DNA of 43,779 bases from Streptomyces sp. E2N166 (GCF_003671715.1 NZ_RAIF01000025.1:1-43779); one strand, 5' to 3'; shown: positions 11,756 to 20,369, numbered from the stretch's first letter. The notes: a model not told the origin generated them from the sequence alone. Made by a program: numbers and translations.

Positions 11756-12484
11756 GTGAGCGGAGCCACGGGCGCCGGGTCGGCCGGTACCTCCAGGGGT
11801 ACGGAAACGGACGGCGGCGGCCGTGGCTCCGCCGCGCGTGCGACGGATTCGCACACGACTCAACTGCGCAAGATCGACGACGACGCGGCCGACTCCCGCT
11901 CGGCGAGCTCGTCCAAGACGCATGGATCCCAGGGGGGAACTGTGACGGACACCCGAGGCCAGCAGACACAGCAGGCGGCCTCGCCGCTGCCGGGAGAACG
12001 GCAGCCCCAGCAGCCCGGCGGGCCGTACCACCCGCCGCAGGCCTACCAGACCCAGGGCGGCAACGCGGCCGCCGCCGTGCGCCGCCCGCGCACCGGCGCC
12101 CGCACCACGCCCCGCGTCCGCAAGGCACGCCTGCGCGTGTCGAAGGCCGACCCGTGGTCGGTGATGAAGGTCAGCTTCCTGCTCTCCATCGCGCTCGGCA
12201 TCTGCACGATCGTCGCGTCCGCCGTGCTGTGGATGGTCATGGACGCCATGGGCGTCTTCTCGACCGTCGGCGGCACGATCTCCGAGGCGACCGGCTCGAA
12301 CGAGTCCAACGGCTTTGACCTGCAGTCGTTCCTGTCGCTGCCCAACGTCCTGCTGTTCGCGACGGTCATCGCGGTCGTCGACGTCGTCCTCGCGACGGCG
12401 CTCGCCACGCTCGGCGCGTTCATCTACAACCTGTCCGCCGGCTTCGTCGGCGGCGTGGAGCTGACGCTCGCCGAGGACGAGTGA
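11756..12484 (+). CDS. DUF3566 membrane protein downstream of gyrA
   Basis: The 242-residue product has a long Ser/Thr/Gly/Gln-rich cytoplasmic N-terminus (1-135), a basic stretch (RRPRTGARTTPRVRKARLRV), and a DUF3566 domain with two membrane segments (about 141-163 and 199-226) joined by a ~35-residue loop. Proteins of this family follow gyrA in many Actinobacteria, including Rv0007 in M. tuberculosis. A link to the cell-division or envelope apparatus has been suggested, but the function is not established. GTG at 11756 is preceded by GGAGAG. An in-frame GTG at 11942 with GGGGGG just upstream would give a 180-residue protein that still contains the whole domain. The gene is probably the last of the gyrBA operon. 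Confidence 0.85.
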   Translation: MSGATGAGSAGTSRGTETDGGGRGSAARATDSHTTQLRKIDDDAADSRSASSSKTHGSQGGTVTDTRGQQTQQAASPLPGERQPQQPGGPYHPPQAYQTQGGNAAAAVRRPRTGARTTPRVRKARLRVSKADPWSVMKVSFLLSIALGICTIVASAVLWMVMDAMGVFSTVGGTISEATGSNESNGFDLQSFLSLPNVLLFATVIAVVDVVLATALATLGAFIYNLSAGFVGGVELTLAEDE

Positions 12485-12515
12485 TCGTCGCTCGCCGGTC
12501 TCGCGACAACCGATT

Positions 12516-12544
12516 TTGGGACTGCCCGCCTCGTGCGCTAATCT
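12516..12544 (+). promoter_or_regulatory. Promoter of tRNA-Ile
   Basis: TTGGGA (12516-12521) and TAATCT (12539-12544) are separated by 17 bases and lie 40 bases before the tRNA, a good housekeeping-type promoter arrangement. Confidence 0.6.
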
Positions 12545-12584
12545 TCAGGAGTCAGCGCGCGGGACATACACCGCAGAGCGCGGC

Positions 12585-12661
12585 GGGGCTATAGCTCAGT
12601 TGGTTAGAGCGCATCCCTGATAAGGATGAGGCCACAGGTTCAAATCCTGTTAGCCCCACCA
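12585..12661 (+). tRNA. tRNA-Ile (anticodon GAT)
   Basis: A full cloverleaf is visible. Acceptor stem GGGGCTA pairs with TAGCCCC. The D arm AGCTCAGTTGGTTAGAGC is present. The anticodon stem CATCC/GGATG holds loop CTGATAA with GAT, and the T arm contains GGTTCAAATCC. The discriminator is A and CCA is encoded (12659-12661). It decodes ATC and ATT. In many bacteria this tRNA is in rRNA spacers; here it stands alone. Confidence 0.97.
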
Positions 12662-12666
12662 GCGAA

Positions 12667-12698
12667 AAGACCCCCAGTCGGTAGCGGCTGGGGGTCTT
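12667..12698 (+). terminator. Terminator after tRNA-Ile
   Basis: A perfect 11-bp stem (12667-12677 with 12688-12698) with a 10-nt loop follows the tRNA by six bases and runs into CTTCT. It is a typical short rho-independent terminator. Confidence 0.8.
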
Positions 12699-12742
12699 CT
12701 GCGTCTGCGGGGGTGTCTTCGGTGTCTCCGGTAACAGCGACG

Positions 12743-12780
12743 CCCGACCGCTGGCGACGGGGGATGCGCCAGCGGTCGGG
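12743..12780 (-). terminator. Terminator of the WD40/ATPase gene
   Basis: A perfect 14-bp stem (12743-12756 with 12767-12780) with a 10-nt loop lies 43 bases past the stop of the minus-strand WD40 gene. It separates this gene from the tRNA-Ile transcript coming the other way. Confidence 0.7.
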
Positions 12781-12823
12781 CTGTGGCCAAGGCTAACAAG
12801 GCCAGGTGCCTGGCGGGAGACAT

Positions 12824-15800
12824 TCACTCATCGCACGGGCGCTCGTACGAGAGGCGCGGCAGGTACTCGTGCCACTTCTCCTCGGTCAGCACGCCCCGGG
12901 TGGCCGAGCAGATGCGGTCGATGGCGTCGTCCACATCGAGGTTCCACAGCCGTACGGTGTCCGTGCCGCTGGACACCCCGAGCATGTGGCTGACGGGGCT
13001 GAAGGACAGGAAGCCGCCCGCCTTGGCGTTGGGGCTCATCGACTCCCCGATGGGGGCGGCCCGGGCGGGGGTGTGGACGTCCCAGAGCCGGACCGTGTTG
13101 TCGTTGGCGCCACTGGACAGGGTGTCGCCGTCCCGGCTGAACGTCAGTGACACCACCGAGTCGGTGTGTCCGGCGAGCGTGGAGTCCGGCGGGGCCGCTT
13201 CGCGGGGGCCGGTGACGTTCCAGAGCCGGACCGTGCCGTCGTCGCTGCCGCTGGCGAGCGTACGGCCGTCCGGGCTGTAGACCAGCGCGTTGACGGGGCC
13301 GAGGTGTCCCGTACGGGGTGCGCCGAGCCGGGCGGCGTGACGGGGGTCGCGCACGTCCCAGAGGCGTACGGTGTCGTCCGCGCTGCCACTGGCCAGCGTG
13401 CGGCCGTCCGGGCTGAAGGCGAGGGTGTTGACGTAGCCCGTGTGGCCGGTGAGCGGCTTGCCGAGCGGGCGGGGGCGGGACGGGTCGTCGGCTTTCCACA
13501 GCTGGACGGTGCGGTCGTCGTAGGCCGTGGCCAGCGTGCGGCCGTCCGGGCTGAACGCCAGGGCGTCGGGGCCCGCGTAACGGGTGCGCAGCACAACGGG
13601 TGGCCCGTGGGCGGTGGGCCGGGCCGGGTCCGTGACGTCCCACAGCTGCACCGCGCTGCTTCCCGTCAGCACCGCGAGGGTGTCGCCGTCCGGGGAGAAC
13701 ACGAGGGAGCGTACGTCGCCCTCCGCCGGGCGGAAGGGCTCGCCCAGTGACACGGGCCGGCCGGGGTTCGTCACGTTCCACAGCCGGACCCGGCCGTCGC
13801 GCGCGGCGGTGGCCAGTACGTGACCGTCGGGGCGGAACGCTCCGTCGCGGCCGATCATGTCCGACGTCGGCAGCGACCACAGGCGGACCTTGCTGTCCCC
13901 GCTGCCGGTGGCGAGCGTGCGGCCGTCGGGGCTGAAGCCGAGGGCGTACATCTCTCCGCTGCTTCCCGCGAGGGGCATGCCGATCTGGGACGGGTAGGCC
14001 GGGTCGCTGACGTTCCAGAGGCTCGCCGTGCTGTCCGCGCTGCTCGCGGCGAGCATGTCCCCGTCGGGGCTGAAGGCCACGGACCATATGGGGCCGGTGT
14101 GGCCGGTCAGCGGCGAGCCGATCCGTGCCGCGTCGCGTGGATCGGCCACGTCCCAGAGCCGTACGGTGTCGTCCGCGCTGCCACTGGCCAGCGTGCGTCC
14201 GTCGGGGCTGAAGGCCACGGAGTGCACCAGTGCGGTGTGACCGGCCAGCGGTTCGCCGACCGGTGACGCGGCGTCCGGGTCGGTGACGTTCCACAGCCGG
14301 ACCGTCTCGTCGTCGCCGCCTGCCGCCAGCGTGCGTCCGTCGGGGCTGAAGGCGACCGAGCGCACCGCCGCGCCGGGACCCGTCAGGGTGTCCAGCGCCT
14401 TCGGCCGGCGCGGGTCGGCCACGTCCCACAGCCGCACGGCGTGGTCGTCGTGGGCGGAGGCAAGCGTGCGGCCGTCCGGGCTGAACGCGAGCAGGTAGAC
14501 GGTGCCGCCGTGACCGGTCAGGGGGGCCCCGAGCGGGCGCGGGCGGCTGAGGTCGCCGATGTCCCAGAGCCGGATCGTGCCGTCGTCCGAGGCGCCGGCC
14601 AGGGTACGGCCGTCCGGGCTGAACACCGCGGAGCTGACCCAGCTCGTGTGGCCGGTGAGCGGCTCGCCCAGCGGTTCGGGACGCGCGGGGTCCGAGACGT
14701 CCCACAGCCGCACCGTGCGGTCGTAGCTCGCCGTCGCCAGGGTCCGCCCGTCCGGGCTGAAGGAGGTGAGGTAGACGGCGCCCGTGTGCCCGAGGAGCGG
14801 TGTGGCCAGGGGCGCGTTCACGATCGAGATCAGCCGGTTCCGCACGTCCTCGTCGTCCGGCCGCAGGCGGTGCGCCGCCAGGTCGAGCTGGGCCGACAGC
14901 GACGGGTCCGTGTACTGGACCCGGTCCGCCTCGGCCACCACCTGCTCGAACACCGCGTCGTTGCGCTGCTGCCAGGCGACCACCGCCGAACCGACCGCCA
15001 GGATCGCCAGGACGACCAGTGCCGACACCGCGGCACGACTGATCAGGACGGAGCGCTTGCGCAGCCTGACCGCGGCGGCCAGGAAGTCCACGGCGCTCCG
15101 GGTCAGGAAGGTGCCGTCGGCCGACTCCGCCCAGCCGCGGGCGCGCTCCAGCCGGGAGCCCCGGTAGAGCAGGGAGGCGTCGCGGTCCGACTCCTCCCAG
15201 GCCCGGCCGTCCTCCTCCAGCCGCTGGCGCAGCAGATTGCCGGTGCGGTCCTCGTCGATCCAGTCGCGCAGGCGCGGCCAGGCGTGGAGCAGCGCCTCGT
15301 GGGTGATCTCCACGGTCTCCGCGTCGAGCGTCACCAGCCGGGCGCGCACCAGCGCTTCGAGCGACTCCTCCGTCTTGCCGGGGTCCCTCGACTCCTGCGC
15401 CAGCCGGCGTCGGGTGCCCCGCCTGCGGGTGGCCTGGGTGTCCTCGCTCACCCGCACCAGCCTGAGCAGGAGCAGCCGTGCGGCCGTGCGTGCCGCCGGG
15501 TCGAGGCCCGACCAGGCCCGTTCGGCGGTCGCCGCCACCGCTCCCTGGATCCCGCCGGCCGCGCGGTACCCGGCCAGCGTCAGCCGGCCCGCCTTGCGGC
15601 GCTGCCAGGTGGCGAGCAGGGCGTGGGAGAGGAGCGGCAGCACGCCCGCGTCGTGAGCGCCGCGCGGGCCGCCGGTGCTCACCTCCCGGATGATCAGTTC
15701 CGCGAGTCCCGGTTCGAGTTCCATGCCCACGGCCCGGGCCGGGCCGTTCACCGCCTCGCGCAGTTCCGCGGTGGTCAGCGGCCCCAGCACCATGTGCCGG

Positions 15801-16915
15801 TGCTGCAGCGCGTCGGCCAGCTCGGGATGGTGCAGGCACTGCTCGTAGAAGTCCGCGCGTACGCCGAGGGCCACGAGCACGGGCGCCGGGTCTCCCGGAC
15901 CGCCGGGCGCGCAGGCGGCCTGGAGGAGCTGGACGAACAGGCGCCGGTCCGCATCGTCGGCGCAGAGGGTGAAGACCTCCTCGAACTGGTCCACGATGAC
16001 GACCGGACGGGCTGCCACTGGCGAAGCCGCTTCCGCCGCCGGTTCCGATGCCGACTCGGCTGCCGGTTTCGCTGTCGCTTCCGTCGCCGCTTCCGCTCTG
16101 CCGCGGGCCCACGCCGTGAAGGCGTCCCTGGCCGCCCGCGCGGTTCCCGGGGCGCCCGGAGCGTCCGGTTGCGCCACGACGGGCGCGAGTTCGGGTATCC
16201 GTCGGGTCAGCTCCCCGAGCGGATCGCCTCCCGGTACGAGCTGGAGTACTTCCCTCGGCCGGCCGGGTTCGTCCCCGCCACCCGCGTCGTCCCCGTCGCC
16301 CAGCCCGCCCTTGCGCAGGGCGGGCACCAGGCCGGCGTTCAGCAGGGAGGACTTGCCCGCCCCGGAGGCGCCCACGAGCATGACCAGGCCGCCCGTGCCC
16401 TCCGCCGCGCGGAGCTGGGCGACGAGAGCGTCCGTGCTCCGCTCCCGCCCGAAGAACCAGTCGGCGTCCTGCTGGCGGTACGCGGCCAGACCGCGGTAGG
16501 GACAGACACCGCCGGGGACGGCCGGGGCGGCCTCGGCCGGGGGGTGTTCCTCGTCCGCGGCGGACGGCGCGGGGCGTTCGCCGGTCGGGTCGGCCACCGC
16601 CCGTTCCCACAGGCGCTGCCACTGGGTCAGGTCGTACAGGCCCGCGGACACCGGTGCGGCTCGCGCGCGCCGCGCCAGTGGGATGAGTACATGCAGTACC
16701 GCCGCGAGGGCGGGGAACTGGGCGGGGACGTTCCTGGCCCGCCGCCAGTCGCTGATCCGCTGGGCGGAGACCCGTACGGGCCGCCCTCGTTCGTCGACCC
16801 GCTGGAGCCGGACGACCGCCTCGGACACGCGTTTGAGGGGAGGGTTGCCTGCCTCCCGGTACAGCAGAGCGAGACGTTCCGCGAAGGCCGTGCGTGCCCC
16901 TGAGTCGAAACTCAA
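12824..16915 (-). CDS. HTH / nSTAND1-type ATPase / transmembrane / 14-blade WD40 protein
   Basis: This 1363-residue protein has several parts (residues below use the GTG-start numbering). Residues 1-90 resemble a helix-turn-helix region (VSAQRISDWRRARNVPAQFPAL). The ATPase begins at PYRGLAAYRQQDADWFFGRE (142-161), has Walker A GASGAGKS (185-192) and Walker B VVIVDQFEE (308-316), and ends in a winged-helix-like segment. One membrane helix lies at about 629-650. Fourteen WD40 repeats (about 705-1320; FSPDGRTLA, VRLWDV) probably form two seven-bladed propellers. An Ala/Glu-rich insert lies between Walker A and B (about 275-305). This is the STAND architecture of signalling and some antiviral ATPases; the actual ligand and output are unknown. 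TTG at 16915 is preferred because AAGGAG lies eight bases upstream; the GTG at 16924 would have no spacer at all. Confidence 0.88.
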   Translation of the reverse strand: MSFDSGARTAFAERLALLYREAGNPPLKRVSEAVVRLQRVDERGRPVRVSAQRISDWRRARNVPAQFPALAAVLHVLIPLARRARAAPVSAGLYDLTQWQRLWERAVADPTGERPAPSAADEEHPPAEAAPAVPGGVCPYRGLAAYRQQDADWFFGRERSTDALVAQLRAAEGTGGLVMLVGASGAGKSSLLNAGLVPALRKGGLGDGDDAGGGDEPGRPREVLQLVPGGDPLGELTRRIPELAPVVAQPDAPGAPGTARAARDAFTAWARGRAEAATEATAKPAAESASEPAAEAASPVAARPVVIVDQFEEVFTLCADDADRRLFVQLLQAACAPGGPGDPAPVLVALGVRADFYEQCLHHPELADALQHRHMVLGPLTTAELREAVNGPARAVGMELEPGLAELIIREVSTGGPRGAHDAGVLPLLSHALLATWQRRKAGRLTLAGYRAAGGIQGAVAATAERAWSGLDPAARTAARLLLLRLVRVSEDTQATRRRGTRRRLAQESRDPGKTEESLEALVRARLVTLDAETVEITHEALLHAWPRLRDWIDEDRTGNLLRQRLEEDGRAWEESDRDASLLYRGSRLERARGWAESADGTFLTRSAVDFLAAAVRLRKRSVLISRAAVSALVVLAILAVGSAVVAWQQRNDAVFEQVVAEADRVQYTDPSLSAQLDLAAHRLRPDDEDVRNRLISIVNAPLATPLLGHTGAVYLTSFSPDGRTLATASYDRTVRLWDVSDPARPEPLGEPLTGHTSWVSSAVFSPDGRTLAGASDDGTIRLWDIGDLSRPRPLGAPLTGHGGTVYLLAFSPDGRTLASAHDDHAVRLWDVADPRRPKALDTLTGPGAAVRSVAFSPDGRTLAAGGDDETVRLWNVTDPDAASPVGEPLAGHTALVHSVAFSPDGRTLASGSADDTVRLWDVADPRDAARIGSPLTGHTGPIWSVAFSPDGDMLAASSADSTASLWNVSDPAYPSQIGMPLAGSSGEMYALGFSPDGRTLATGSGDSKVRLWSLPTSDMIGRDGAFRPDGHVLATAARDGRVRLWNVTNPGRPVSLGEPFRPAEGDVRSLVFSPDGDTLAVLTGSSAVQLWDVTDPARPTAHGPPVVLRTRYAGPDALAFSPDGRTLATAYDDRTVQLWKADDPSRPRPLGKPLTGHTGYVNTLAFSPDGRTLASGSADDTVRLWDVRDPRHAARLGAPRTGHLGPVNALVYSPDGRTLASGSDDGTVRLWNVTGPREAAPPDSTLAGHTDSVVSLTFSRDGDTLSSGANDNTVRLWDVHTPARAAPIGESMSPNAKAGGFLSFSPVSHMLGVSSGTDTVRLWNLDVDDAIDRICSATRGVLTEEKWHEYLPRLSYERPCDE

Positions 16916-16923
16916 GGTCTCCA

Positions 16924-16929
16924 CTCCTT
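16924..16929 (-). promoter_or_regulatory. Shine-Dalgarno site that decides the WD40 gene start
   Basis: AAGGAG reads on the minus strand from 16929 to 16924. It overlaps the upstream GTG candidate and is eight bases from the TTG at 16915, which favours the TTG start. Confidence 0.6.
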
Positions 16930-17405
16930 ACTTCCCCCGCACCTGGACGTCCGGACCGGAAAACTCACTCTATACGCCTGACCTGCGGCTACGTCATGAC
17001 CGCTGCACGGGAACCTCCCCGGCGGGGGCCTCAGCTGGCAGGATCACGTCGCAGTGGCGAGTCGCCCGCCCGACACCCGGACAGGTCAGCGGCCCAGCGC
17101 CCGGAGAGCTCCCCCACGCGGCCGAACGTTCTCGGTCAGCTTTTTCGGTGGCCCAGCCCTCCCGACCCGGTCCGGTACCGCGTACCACACGCCGTCGGCA
17201 TGGCTCGGCTCCGGTCCCCACGAGGGGAGGGACCGGTGCCGGACCATGCCGACGGGCGCGGCGACCCTCATCGTCAGCACTCCGGGGACGCCGGGCGAGC
17301 TCGCGAGCGCCGGGCCGACGGGCGAGCGGTCAGGGCGGATTCGGAGCGGCGATCCGCGGGCAGGCACGTCGTGATGGTTCCGATTCGAGTGCCGCTGGAG
17401 TGTGT
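16925..17405. other. Divergent spacer between the WD40 gene and the ferredoxin gene
   Basis: These ~480 bases carry the WD40 promoter candidate at the left end. An open frame on the plus strand (16894-17409) has no ribosome site and an Arg/Pro-rich composition typical of chance GC-rich frames. No tRNA, repeat or terminator was recognised. The ferredoxin promoter could not be located. Confidence 0.5.
16969..16997 (-). promoter_or_regulatory. Candidate promoter of the WD40 gene
   Basis: On the minus strand ATGACG (16997-16992) and TATAGA (16974-16969) are 17 bases apart and lie about 55 bases upstream of the TTG start. Confidence 0.4.
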
Positions 17406-17600
17406 ATGAGGATCTCCGTCGACCCCGAGCAGTGCTACGGCTCCGGCGACTGCGTCCACCGGGCCCCATCCGTATTCACCAAGGTCGACGGCCTGGGTGC
17501 CGTGATACCCGGACGCGAGACCGAGGTCGACGCGCCACGGGTGCGCGAAGCGGCCGAGGGGTGCCCCTCCGCCGCGATCACCATCACGGGGGAGCGCTGA
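17406..17600 (+). CDS. Small 3Fe-4S-type ferredoxin
   Basis: The 64-residue product carries Cys10, Cys16 and Cys53 in the pattern C-x5-C-x36-C, with CYGSGDCVHRAPSVF and EGCPSAAI. Missing the fourth cysteine between Cys10 and Cys16 is typical of Streptomyces 3Fe-4S ferredoxins that pass electrons to cytochrome P450s. No P450 or ferredoxin reductase gene is in the window, so its partner must lie elsewhere. ATG at 17406 follows GGAG by five bases. The methyltransferase gene starts 20 bases downstream, so the two probably share a transcript. The cluster type is inferred from the cysteine spacing only. Confidence 0.87.
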   Translation: MRISVDPEQCYGSGDCVHRAPSVFTKVDGLGAVIPGRETEVDAPRVREAAEGCPSAAITITGER

Positions 17601-17620
17601 GCATCCGAGCCGGACTGAGC

Positions 17621-18538
17621 ATGCCGGTGCCGGAGGTCCTGGTCACGCTCGGCAGCCGGTACGTGCGGACCGCCCCCGGTACGTTCGGGAAGGCGGCGCT
17701 CGCCGCGCGCTGGCTCAACCCGCATCTGCGCGAGCACCCCCGCCGGCGAGTCGTCAGAGTGCCCTCCGGCGACCTGTTCGCCGTGGACACACAGGACCTC
17801 ATCCAGCGGTACCTCTACCTGTTCGGTACCTGGGAGCCGCACATGACGGCCTGGCTGCGGCGCCGGCTGCGACCGGGGGACGGCTTCGTCGACGTCGGGG
17901 CCAACATCGGCGTTTTCAGCGTTCTCGCGTCGCGGCTCGTCGGCGACGAGGGCGGTGTCGTCGCGATCGAGGCATCCCCCGTCTTCCACCACCACCTCGT
18001 GCGGCACGGCCGGCTCAACGCCCGCGGCAACATCCGCGCCCTCAACGCCGCCGTCTCGGACGGCCACAAGACCCTGACCTTCGTCCTCGCCAGCTCGCGC
18101 AACATGGGCGCGAACAGCATCGTCCCGTACGACGGCCCGGCGGAGGCCACCTTCGAGATCGAGGCACGGCCGCTGCCGGAACTCCTCGATCCGGCGGAGA
18201 TCGCGAACGCCCGGGTGATCAAGATCGATGTCGAGGGCGCGGAGGGTGGCGTCGTCCGAGGGCTGGCGCCGATGCTGGGCAGCCTGCGGCCCGACGCGGA
18301 GATCAGTGTCGAGGTGACGCCCGAGCGCATGGCCCGGCTCGGGGACTCCATCGGCGAACTGCTGACGGTGATGCGCACCGCGGGCTTCCACGTCTACCGG
18401 CTGGCCAACGACTACGCGCCCGAGAGCTATCCCCCGGCGCTGGGCGGTGAGCCCGGCGTGCCGGTCCGGTGGCGGGGGCCCGTCGTGGAGGAGAGCGACC
18501 TGATCTTCTCCCGGGTCGATGCGGAGACGCTCCCCTGA
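17621..18538 (+). CDS. FkbM-family SAM-dependent methyltransferase
   Basis: The 305-residue protein has a Rossmann methyltransferase core: motif I VDVGANIGVFSVLA (from residue 90), the acidic VVAIEAS strand, and the FkbM hallmark IKIDVEGAE in the second half. The N-terminal 80 residues contain the aromatic YLYLFGTWEP segment often seen ahead of FkbM domains. Members methylate oxygen atoms on sugars, polyketides and other small molecules; the substrate here cannot be told. It follows the ferredoxin gene by 20 bases and converges with a glycosyltransferase gene, so glycan or small-molecule modification is possible. ATG at 17621 is the first plausible start; longer in-frame extensions overlap the ferredoxin. 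Confidence 0.87.
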   Translation: MPVPEVLVTLGSRYVRTAPGTFGKAALAARWLNPHLREHPRRRVVRVPSGDLFAVDTQDLIQRYLYLFGTWEPHMTAWLRRRLRPGDGFVDVGANIGVFSVLASRLVGDEGGVVAIEASPVFHHHLVRHGRLNARGNIRALNAAVSDGHKTLTFVLASSRNMGANSIVPYDGPAEATFEIEARPLPELLDPAEIANARVIKIDVEGAEGGVVRGLAPMLGSLRPDAEISVEVTPERMARLGDSIGELLTVMRTAGFHVYRLANDYAPESYPPALGGEPGVPVRWRGPVVEESDLIFSRVDAETLP

Positions 18539-18621
18539 CCTGACGGTTCCGGCGCCGCCCCGACAGCCCCCGCGCCGTGGCGGCACCGTCCCGTCCGGTT
18601 CACGTGCGGGGGCCGCGAGTC

Positions 18622-19434
18622 TCAGACACCGGCCGGAAAACGCCACCCGGAGGACGCCAGCGCCCGCGCCCTGGCCTCCACGACCGCCATCCGGGCTTCG
18701 CGCTCGGCGGGGTCCGCATGGGCTGCCTGTCCGGTCACCTGGCCCTCCCACTTGCGGTAGAGAAGGCCCACCTCTTCGGAGAACCACCCCCGGCTCACGC
18801 AGTTGAGCGCCAGCAGCAGGCCGGTGTCCTCGGACGCGGGCAGGGCCATCCAGCCGCCGAGCGCGAGCAGCAGTTCGCGCCGTACCAGGAGCGTCGCCGG
18901 GTGGACCTGGGCGCGGTAGTCGTTCGCCTTCCAGTGGTCGAGCACCGCTCCGCGCTCGATCGGCCCGTGGTCCGGGTCACCCGGGAATCCGGCCGTCGAG
19001 CCGTCGGGCAGCAGGTCCAGGGCGCGCGACGTCGCCCACCCGAGCGCCGGATCGGCCTCCAGGGCGGCCAGGTCGCGGGCCAGGGCTCCCGGCGGGAGCA
19101 GGTCGTCGGCGTCCAGGGTCTTCACGTACTCGCCGTCCGCGTGGGACAGGGCCATCGTGCGGGCCACACCCGGGCCGCCCCGCTGTCCCGGCCGCCCCTG
19201 CCGGAAGACGACGCGCGGGTCGTCGGGCACGTGCGGGCGGACGTCGTCCGTCCGCCCGTCCTCCTGGATCACCCAGCGCCACTCCCAGCCGGCGGGCAAC
19301 TCCTGCGCGCACAGGGACGCGTAGGTCTCCGACAGGAAGGGTGCCGAGGGGCCGTGAACGGCCGTGACGATGACGACGCGCCGGTTCACGGCCGCGTTCA
19401 GGTCGTCCGCGATCACTTCGTACGCCCTCGGCAC
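18622..19434 (-). CDS. Family 2 (GT-A) glycosyltransferase
   Basis: The 270-residue product is a single GT-A domain without membrane segments. It shows the nucleotide-sugar binding fold (VVIVTAVHGPSAPFLSETYASL), a GPGVARTMAL stretch, the metal-binding DAD at 108-110 in KTLDADDLL, and an acceptor-side ASEDTGLLL motif. Such enzymes transfer a sugar from an activated donor to a glycan, lipid or protein; donor and acceptor are not evident. The start is GTG at 19434. It faces the FkbM methyltransferase across 83 bases and no polysaccharide export genes are nearby, so it is not part of a visible cluster. Confidence 0.87.
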   Translation of the reverse strand: MPRAYEVIADDLNAAVNRRVVIVTAVHGPSAPFLSETYASLCAQELPAGWEWRWVIQEDGRTDDVRPHVPDDPRVVFRQGRPGQRGGPGVARTMALSHADGEYVKTLDADDLLPPGALARDLAALEADPALGWATSRALDLLPDGSTAGFPGDPDHGPIERGAVLDHWKANDYRAQVHPATLLVRRELLLALGGWMALPASEDTGLLLALNCVSRGWFSEEVGLLYRKWEGQVTGQAAHADPAEREARMAVVEARARALASSGWRFPAGV

Positions 19435-19532
19435 TGGTACTCACCGGTTCCTGTCCGTTGTGATGCGGCTTCAGCCTAGCCACTCCTGAACAGGCCTTGA
19501 CGAGTCGGGTCGGGTGACCCCGTACACGGCGG

Positions 19533-19564
19533 CGGCCCGGCTGCTCTGTCGAGCGGCCGGGCCG
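19533..19564 (-). terminator. Hairpin between the DUF6344 and glycosyltransferase genes
   Basis: A 14-bp stem with one G-T pair (19533-19546 with 19551-19564) and a 4-nt loop lies 92 bases after the DUF6344 stop. On the plus strand it is followed by TTTCTC, but no plus-strand gene ends nearby. Confidence 0.45.
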
Positions 19565-19656
19565 TTTCTCGCGTGTGGTGCCGTACGCAGATCGCCGTGA
19601 CGTCGGGTTCGGGCGGTGCGGGCGCCGCGGCGGGTGCCGTGCGCGCGCCGGACCCC

Positions 19657-20031
19657 TCAGCGTTGCAGCGGCTCGGTGTGCTGGGCGGTGTCGTGCCGGG
19701 CCGGGGCCTCCGCGGTGTCGTCGCACAGGAGGTCGGTGGACGTCGCGGTGGCGTCGGCGGTCGGACGGTGGCGGCAGGTGGGGGCCTTGCCGTGGGCCTC
19801 GGCGCGGATGCGCTGTTTCATCGTGGGGGGCAGGGAGCCGGTACGTGACCAGGACCAGGGTGCCGCCGCCGCGGGTGCCGCCTCGGGGGAGGCGCTCTCG
19901 GTGTTGCTGTGCGTTCCGGTCTGCGGTACGGCCGCGGAGGCGGTCGTCGTGATGAGTCCGAGCGCCGTGCACAGCGCGAGGAAGGCGGTGACGATGGTGG
20001 TCCACAGCGTCATGACCTTGTTCCGGGCCAT
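19657..20031 (-). CDS. Small secreted protein, DUF6344-like
   Basis: The 124-residue product begins MARNKVMTLWTTIVTAFLAL, a clear signal peptide (hydrophobic 8-28) with an ASA-A cleavage site near residue 34. The mature part is Ala/Thr/Pro/Glu-rich, has two cysteines and no recognisable fold. It resembles a Streptomyces-specific family annotated as DUF6344; that assignment is from memory of the N-terminus and is moderate. The function is unknown. GAGGGG sits only two bases before the ATG, closer than usual; the ATG six codons later is an alternative that keeps the hydrophobic core. Confidence 0.7.
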   Translation of the reverse strand: MARNKVMTLWTTIVTAFLALCTALGLITTTASAAVPQTGTHSNTESASPEAAPAAAAPWSWSRTGSLPPTMKQRIRAEAHGKAPTCRHRPTADATATSTDLLCDDTAEAPARHDTAQHTEPLQR

Positions 20032-20369
20032 AACCCCTCACTTTCGGGTTGGGCGATTTGCGTACTTTCCTCATGATGTGTATGTGGGCCGCGAAGTGGT
20101 GGACCGACGCCCGCGGCGCGTCGATGTTCAGATGAACACCACCCGGATGGCCGCAAAGGCTGGGAAAAGGTGCCCATACGGGAGGGAGACGGGCAAAAGT
20201 CGCGTTCTGTGAGGGTGTGATCACCCTCCGATCGGGACGGCTCCGTCCGCGCCTATCGGGCTCGGACGGCGGGCATTTGGCCGTCGGCACAGGTCACCGA
20301 TCGGTATCGGCCGGTGTGTATAGTCGGGCGCCAGAGGTCCCCTACGTCAAGGAAAGACGAGGTAGCGCG
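20032..20369. other. Divergent spacer between the DUF6344 and DLW-39 genes
   Basis: This ~340-base stretch has no supported gene. It contains a perfect inverted repeat GAGGGTG-N4-CACCCTC (20211-20228) and a TATAGT -10-like hexamer (20319-20324). Local A/T content around 20050-20090 is higher than in the surrounding coding DNA, consistent with promoters for both flanking genes. Confidence 0.5.
20319..20324 (+). promoter_or_regulatory. Candidate -10 element for the DLW-39 gene
   Basis: TATAGT lies 46 bases before the start of the small gene. There is no clear -35 at the normal distance, so only the -10 is supported. Confidence 0.35.

Noticed and set aside
12960-14800. Regular repeats in DNA that could suggest a tandem array
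   Set aside because: They are the codons of the WD40 repeats in one gene.
16894-17409. 171-residue frame before the ferredoxin gene
   Set aside because: Arg/Pro/Ser-rich, no ribosome site, overlaps the WD40 promoter and start; treated as non-coding.
18600-18613. GGTTCACGTGCGGG resembling parS
   Set aside because: Core TTCACGTG is shared but flanks differ at six positions.
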